Assembly (NCBI RefSeq): GCF_900103455.1
Contig: NZ_FNHI01000014.1
Location: forward strand, 124,001 to 188,000
Source: Streptomyces wuyuanensis
GTDB lineage: Bacteria; Actinomycetota; Actinomycetes; Streptomycetales; Streptomycetaceae
Reading direction: 5' to 3'
Length of the DNA: 64,000 bases
This document shows, piece after piece, positions 61,171 to 64,000 of the stretch (position 1 is its first letter; every line of letters begins with the position of its first letter). The position numbers and the translations under genes were made by a program. The notes under the pieces are model-generated. The model ran no database searches. It saw only the letters and a program-made list of their open reading frames with translations, and was not told the DNA's origin.

Positions 61171-62265
61171 ATGTCGACGCTGCGCGTCACCGCCGAGCCG
61201 CTGACGATCCACGAGCATCCGAACGCCGACGCCCTGGAACTCGCCCAGGTGGGTCTGTACCGGGCCGTCGTCGCCAAGGGCGCCTACAGCAGCGGCGATT
61301 TCGCGGTCTACATCCCGGAGCAGGCGGTGCTCCCCGCCGCGCTCGTGGACGAGCTGGGGCTGACCGGACGACTGGCCGGCAGGGCGTCCGACCGGGTCAA
61401 GGCGGTACGGCTGCGCGGCGAGCTGTCCCAGGGCATCGTGTGTCGGCCGAAGGCCCTCGAGGACACGGACCTGGAGCGCGCGGCCGCCGAGGGCACCGAC
61501 TTCGCGGAGCTGCTCGGCATCACGAAGTGGTCGCCGCCGATCCCGCCCACGATGAGCGGTGACGTGGAGGCGGCACCCGAACTCCTGCCCTGGGTCGACA
61601 TCGAGAACCTGCAGCGCCATCCGGACGTCTTCGCGCCCGGCGAGCCCGTCGTCGTCACCGAGAAGCTCCACGGGACGGCCTGCCTGGTGACCTATGTCGC
61701 CGGGAACGCCGACGCGCTTCCCGGGGAACCGGCGGGGAAGGTCCTGGTGTCGTCCAAGGGGTTCGGCGCGAAGGGCCTCGCCCTGAAGGAGGACCCGCGC
61801 AATCTCTACTGGCGCGCGGTGCGCGGCCACGGCGTGCCGGAGGCGGCGGCGCGGCTCGCCACCGAACTGGGGGCGACACGGGTCGGCATCTTCGGCGAGG
61901 TGTACGGAGCCGGGGTGCAGGACCTTTCGTACGGCGCGAACGCCCGGTCCTCCGGACTCGGTTTCGCCGCGTTCGACGTGTCGGCCGAGATCGACGGCCG
62001 GGTCCACTGGCTGGACGCGGCGCGGCTGCTCGAAGGGGAGCTCCCCCTGGTACCGCGTCTGTACGAAGGACCGTTCGCACTGGAGAAGGTGCTCGGGCTG
62101 GCGAGCGGGCGGGAGACCGTCTCGGGCCAGGAGCTCCATCTGCGCGAGGGTGTCGTCGTCCGGCCCGTGACCGAGCGCTGGAGCCCGGTGGTGGCCGGCA
62201 GGGCGATCGTCAAGTCCGTCAGCCCGGCCTATCTCACCCGCAAGGGCGGCACCGAGTACGAGTGA
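61171..62265 (+). CDS. ATP-dependent RNA ligase (Deinococcus-type Rnl5 family)
   Basis: A 364-residue nucleotidyltransferase. The ligase motif I is TEKLHGTACLV with Lys165 as the AMP-accepting residue; motif IV-like EVYGAG and KSFG-like SSKGFGAKG, REGVVVRP (motif IV) and IVKSVS (motif V) follow. An N-terminal OB-like domain (about 1-125) precedes the catalytic domain, the layout of the Deinococcus RNA ligase family that seals nicked RNA or RNA-DNA hybrids. ATG at 61171 with GAGGAG. No tRNA-repair partner (Pnkp, Hen1, RtcB) is adjacent. Confidence 0.85.
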   Translation: MSTLRVTAEPLTIHEHPNADALELAQVGLYRAVVAKGAYSSGDFAVYIPEQAVLPAALVDELGLTGRLAGRASDRVKAVRLRGELSQGIVCRPKALEDTDLERAAAEGTDFAELLGITKWSPPIPPTMSGDVEAAPELLPWVDIENLQRHPDVFAPGEPVVVTEKLHGTACLVTYVAGNADALPGEPAGKVLVSSKGFGAKGLALKEDPRNLYWRAVRGHGVPEAAARLATELGATRVGIFGEVYGAGVQDLSYGANARSSGLGFAAFDVSAEIDGRVHWLDAARLLEGELPLVPRLYEGPFALEKVLGLASGRETVSGQELHLREGVVVRPVTERWSPVVAGRAIVKSVSPAYLTRKGGTEYE

Positions 62266-62506
62266 GCGTCCTGCGCATGGTGGCCCGTCACGGGGGTGCG
62301 GACCGCCATGCGCCGGCATACTTCCGGCCACGCCGGGGCCGTACGCCGGCATCCCACCGGAGACCCCGGGGTCGTACGCCCGCGTCCGGCCGGACCACGT
62401 GGACCTGCCGTCCGTCGCGGGAGGCCGGCGACCGCGATTCCTCGCCCCGTGCCCACGGTCGGCGCAATGGGACCCGGCCGGGGCGGGGCGGACGGAGACT
62501 CGGCGG
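62266..62506. repeat. Intergenic 33-bp tandem repeat
   Basis: Two 33-bp units, starting CGCCGGCAT and ending GTA, lie at 62311-62343 and 62344-62376, with a third, degraded unit after. Because 33 is a multiple of three, the minus strand reads an 11-residue repeat (GMPAYGPGVAG-like), perhaps a residue of coding repeat. No other feature is visible here. Confidence 0.6.
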
Positions 62507-63220
62507 GTGCAGGCGAAACACGGTGCGTTCCTGACGTGGGCGATGGTGGCGCTCACGCTGACGACGGGAATGGTGGAGGCGATCAGCTTCCTCGCGCTGG
62601 GGCCGGTGTTCACGGCCGTCCAGACCGGCACCATGCTGCTGCTGTCGTTCGCGCTCGCGGGAGTGGCCGGACTGTCCATCGCACCCTGCCTGGCCTCGCT
62701 GGTGGGGTTCACCGTGGGAGCCGTGCTCTCCGCGCGCTTCGAGTCGCGGTCCCAGGTCCGGGGCCGCCGGTGGTTCCGGGAGGCGCTCGTCGCCGAGGGC
62801 CTGGTGCTGACCGCGGCCGCCGCGGTGGCGTGGGGGATCGAGCGGCACGGCGAATCGCTCACCGGGCGGCACTACATGGTGGCCGGGCTGGTGGCGCTGG
62901 CGATGGGCGTCAGGAACGTCTCGACGCTCCGGGCGGGGGTACGGGGCCTGCCGACGACGGTGACGACCCGGGCGTTCACGGCGCTGATCGGCGGCTCCCC
63001 GCTCGCGGTGGACGCCCGCATCGCGCCCGGCGCGGGCAACCAGGTCCGGCGGGCCGCATCGGTGGCGGCGATGTTCGCCGGCGGTCTGTTCGGTGCGTGG
63101 CTGCTGCACGACGGCCGGCTCAGCGCCGCCGTGGTCCTGCTGGTCACCGCGGCGCTCGTGCTGGCCATCGCCCTGAGCTTCACATGGGTACCGCGGGAGG
63201 GGACCTCCGAGGCCGGCTGA
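62507..63220 (+). CDS. DUF1275 (YoaK-family) membrane protein
   Basis: A 237-residue protein with about six membrane helices. The family start ...GAFLTWAMVALTLTTGMVEAISFLALGPVFTAVQTG is present (VFTA... QTGT), as is FTALIGGSPLAVDARIAPG near the end. GTG at 62507 (GGAG upstream). The open frame extends 36 codons further but without homology. Function unknown. Confidence 0.85.
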   Translation: MQAKHGAFLTWAMVALTLTTGMVEAISFLALGPVFTAVQTGTMLLLSFALAGVAGLSIAPCLASLVGFTVGAVLSARFESRSQVRGRRWFREALVAEGLVLTAAAAVAWGIERHGESLTGRHYMVAGLVALAMGVRNVSTLRAGVRGLPTTVTTRAFTALIGGSPLAVDARIAPGAGNQVRRAASVAAMFAGGLFGAWLLHDGRLSAAVVLLVTAALVLAIALSFTWVPREGTSEAG

Positions 63221-63277
63221 GGCCCCGTGGACCGTGTGGCTCCCCGGGGGCTTGGGACCACGGTTCCCCACGTGCCG

Positions 63278-63757
63278 TCAGTCCCCGGCGCCCGGCGCCC
63301 GTCTGCGCTCCGGCAGCAGCCTGGAGCCCGCCATCCGCTCGCCGAACGCGTCGCCCGGGTTGGACAGCACACAGGTCTCCAGCGAGAGGCAGCCGCAGCC
63401 GATGCAGTCGGTGAGATGGTCGCGCAGCCGTACGAGCTGCTTGATGCGCTCGTCGAGTTCGGCGCGCCAGCCCTCGGACAGGCGCGCCCAGTCCTCCCGG
63501 TTGGGGGTGCGGCCCTGCGGCAGGTCGGCCAAGGCGTCGCGGACCACGGCGAGCGGGATGCCGACCCTTTGCGCGGCGCGGACGAAGGCGACCCGGCGCA
63601 GCGCGTCACGGCCGTACCGGCGCTGGTTGCCGGCGGTCCGGCTGCTGCTGATGAGCCCTTTGGCCTCGTAGAAACGCAGGGCGGACACGGCGGCGCCGCT
63701 GCGTGCGGCCAGCTGGCCGACGGTGAGTTCGGGGGCGTTCGAGGGAGTCTGCGGCAC
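63278..63757 (-). CDS. soxR: SoxR redox-sensing regulator
   Basis: A 159-residue MerR-family activator with a [2Fe-2S] cluster motif, CIGCGCLSLETC (Cys-X2-Cys-X-Cys-X5-Cys, about 116-127). The N-terminal winged helix is VGQLAARSGAAVSALRFYEAKGLI (about 13-36). In Streptomyces SoxR responds to redox-cycling metabolites such as actinorhodin. GTG at 63757, divergent from the MaoC-type gene; it may respond to quinone-like compounds. Confidence 0.96.
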   Translation of the reverse strand: MPQTPSNAPELTVGQLAARSGAAVSALRFYEAKGLISSSRTAGNQRRYGRDALRRVAFVRAAQRVGIPLAVVRDALADLPQGRTPNREDWARLSEGWRAELDERIKQLVRLRDHLTDCIGCGCLSLETCVLSNPGDAFGERMAGSRLLPERRRAPGAGD

Positions 63758-63792
63758 CCCCGCAGCCTACGGGAGCGCGTCGCGGCCATCCG

Positions 63793-63821
63793 TTGACAGA
63801 AGCCGCCGACCCGACCATGCT
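63793..63821 (+). promoter_or_regulatory. TTGACA-N17-CATGCT promoter of the MaoC-type gene
   Basis: A perfect -35 (TTGACA, 63793-63798) and a -10-like CATGCT (63816-63821), 17 bp apart. A near-consensus vegetative promoter in this GC-rich genome. Confidence 0.7.
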
Positions 63822-63835
63822 AAGCAGTCGCTTAG
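63820..63835. promoter_or_regulatory. TetR-type operator over the MaoC-type promoter
   Basis: CTAAGCAGTCGCTTAG: perfect 6-bp arms around 4 nt, overlapping the -10 and start region. The form TAAGC-N4-GCTTA is typical of TetR-family operators. No cognate repressor is in the window; it could be just past the right edge. Confidence 0.7.
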
Positions 63836-63874
63836 ACGTGTGCAGGACCGGGTGAGAGAGGCAGGGACAGGGAC

Positions 63875-64000
63875 ATGGCCGAGCCGAGGATCTTCACGTC
63901 CGCCAAGGAGCTGGCCGCCGGGGTCGGCGAGCAGCTGGGGCACAGCGACTGGCTGGAGGTCGACCAGAAGCGGATCGACCTCTTCGCCGAGGCCACCGGC
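63875..64000 (+). CDS. MaoC-family (R)-enoyl-CoA hydratase, 5' part
   Basis: The first 42 residues, cut by the window end: MAEPRIFTSAKELAAGVGEQ ... DWLEVDQKRIDLFAEATG. This is the conserved N-terminus of MaoC-like dehydratases, whose D-x-x-x-H catalytic motif would follow off the edge (DHQWIH). ATG at 63875. Belongs to fatty-acid or polyketide-type CoA metabolism and lies behind a strong promoter with an operator. Confidence 0.88.
   Translation, partial: MAEPRIFTSAKELAAGVGEQLGHSDWLEVDQKRIDLFAEATG

Overview
The window is a 64 kb stretch of very GC-rich actinobacterial chromosome, almost certainly Streptomyces. Genus-level markers are a short and a sortase-type chaplin (ChpH/ChpC-like), mycothiol biosynthesis (MshC) and mycothiol-dependent formaldehyde detoxification, an F420-type LLM oxidoreductase, a ParJ-type PAC2 protein next to a gylR-glpFKD glycerol operon, DUF5703 and DUF3090 proteins, many GTG starts, and several genes that look leaderless (a -10 hexamer 6-7 nt before the start codon). 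From memory the gene order resembles the SCO1656-SCO1698 part of the S. coelicolor core. I see no CRISPR array, insertion sequence, integrase or prophage. The region is mostly conserved core with a few decayed accessory genes.

Layout. 1-6.5 kb: start of a cut-off gene, a peptide-type ABC lipoprotein, a HAD phosphatase and cobalamin-dependent methionine synthase (metH), all on minus. 6.7-12.1 kb: glycerol regulon (gylR, then glpF-glpK-glpD), with a near-identical 17-bp palindrome before gylR and before glpF. 12.25-12.63 kb: frameshifted remnant of an L-fuconate-dehydratase-like gene. 12.8-20.9 kb: parJ-like gene, a secreted GH31 glycosidase, and the co-directional block phosphomutase-like / DUF3090 / PI-kinase-like / mshC. 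21-29.2 kb: CorA, a ferritin-like protein, an LLM oxidoreductase, an aldo/keto reductase overlapping a degenerate RecD-like protein, and two small conserved genes. 29.3-30.4 kb: chaplins. 30.6-37.5 kb: M20 peptidase, tRNA-Leu(GAG), RluA-type pseudouridine synthase, the mycothiol-dependent dehydrogenase with its metallo-hydrolase partner, and an amino-acid permease. 36.9-39.6 kb: gluconate genes gntR / gntK-gntP. 39.6-51 kb: a molybdopterin/cytochrome b pair, an APC permease, a flavoprotein dehydrogenase, NUDIX, DUF202 pair, quinone reductase, a histidine-rich protein, a metallo-hydrolase and a glucarate-dehydratase-family enzyme.

The most interesting unit lies at 51.1-56.7 kb. Two convergent operons, APH-kinase + acyl-CoA dehydrogenase on plus and SDR + acyl-CoA ligase + TetR on minus, are bracketed by two copies of a 14-bp TetR-type operator. 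The enzyme set matches the kinase/dehydrogenase chemistry of 4-hydroxyacyl-CoA catabolism (the lva pathway and ACAD10/11), so I propose a self-regulated hydroxy- or keto-acid degradation island.

56.8-64 kb: a NamZ-type muramidase, an erythromycin-esterase remnant, a zinc-ribbon hypothetical, a BKACE-family protein with an altered metal-site residue, GNAT, a stand-alone RNA ligase, a DUF1275 membrane protein, SoxR, and the start of a MaoC-type hydratase behind a TTGACA promoter with a palindromic operator. The second notable unit is the actinobacterial phosphomutase / DUF3090 / kinase trio abutting mshC, whose biochemical role is not known to me.
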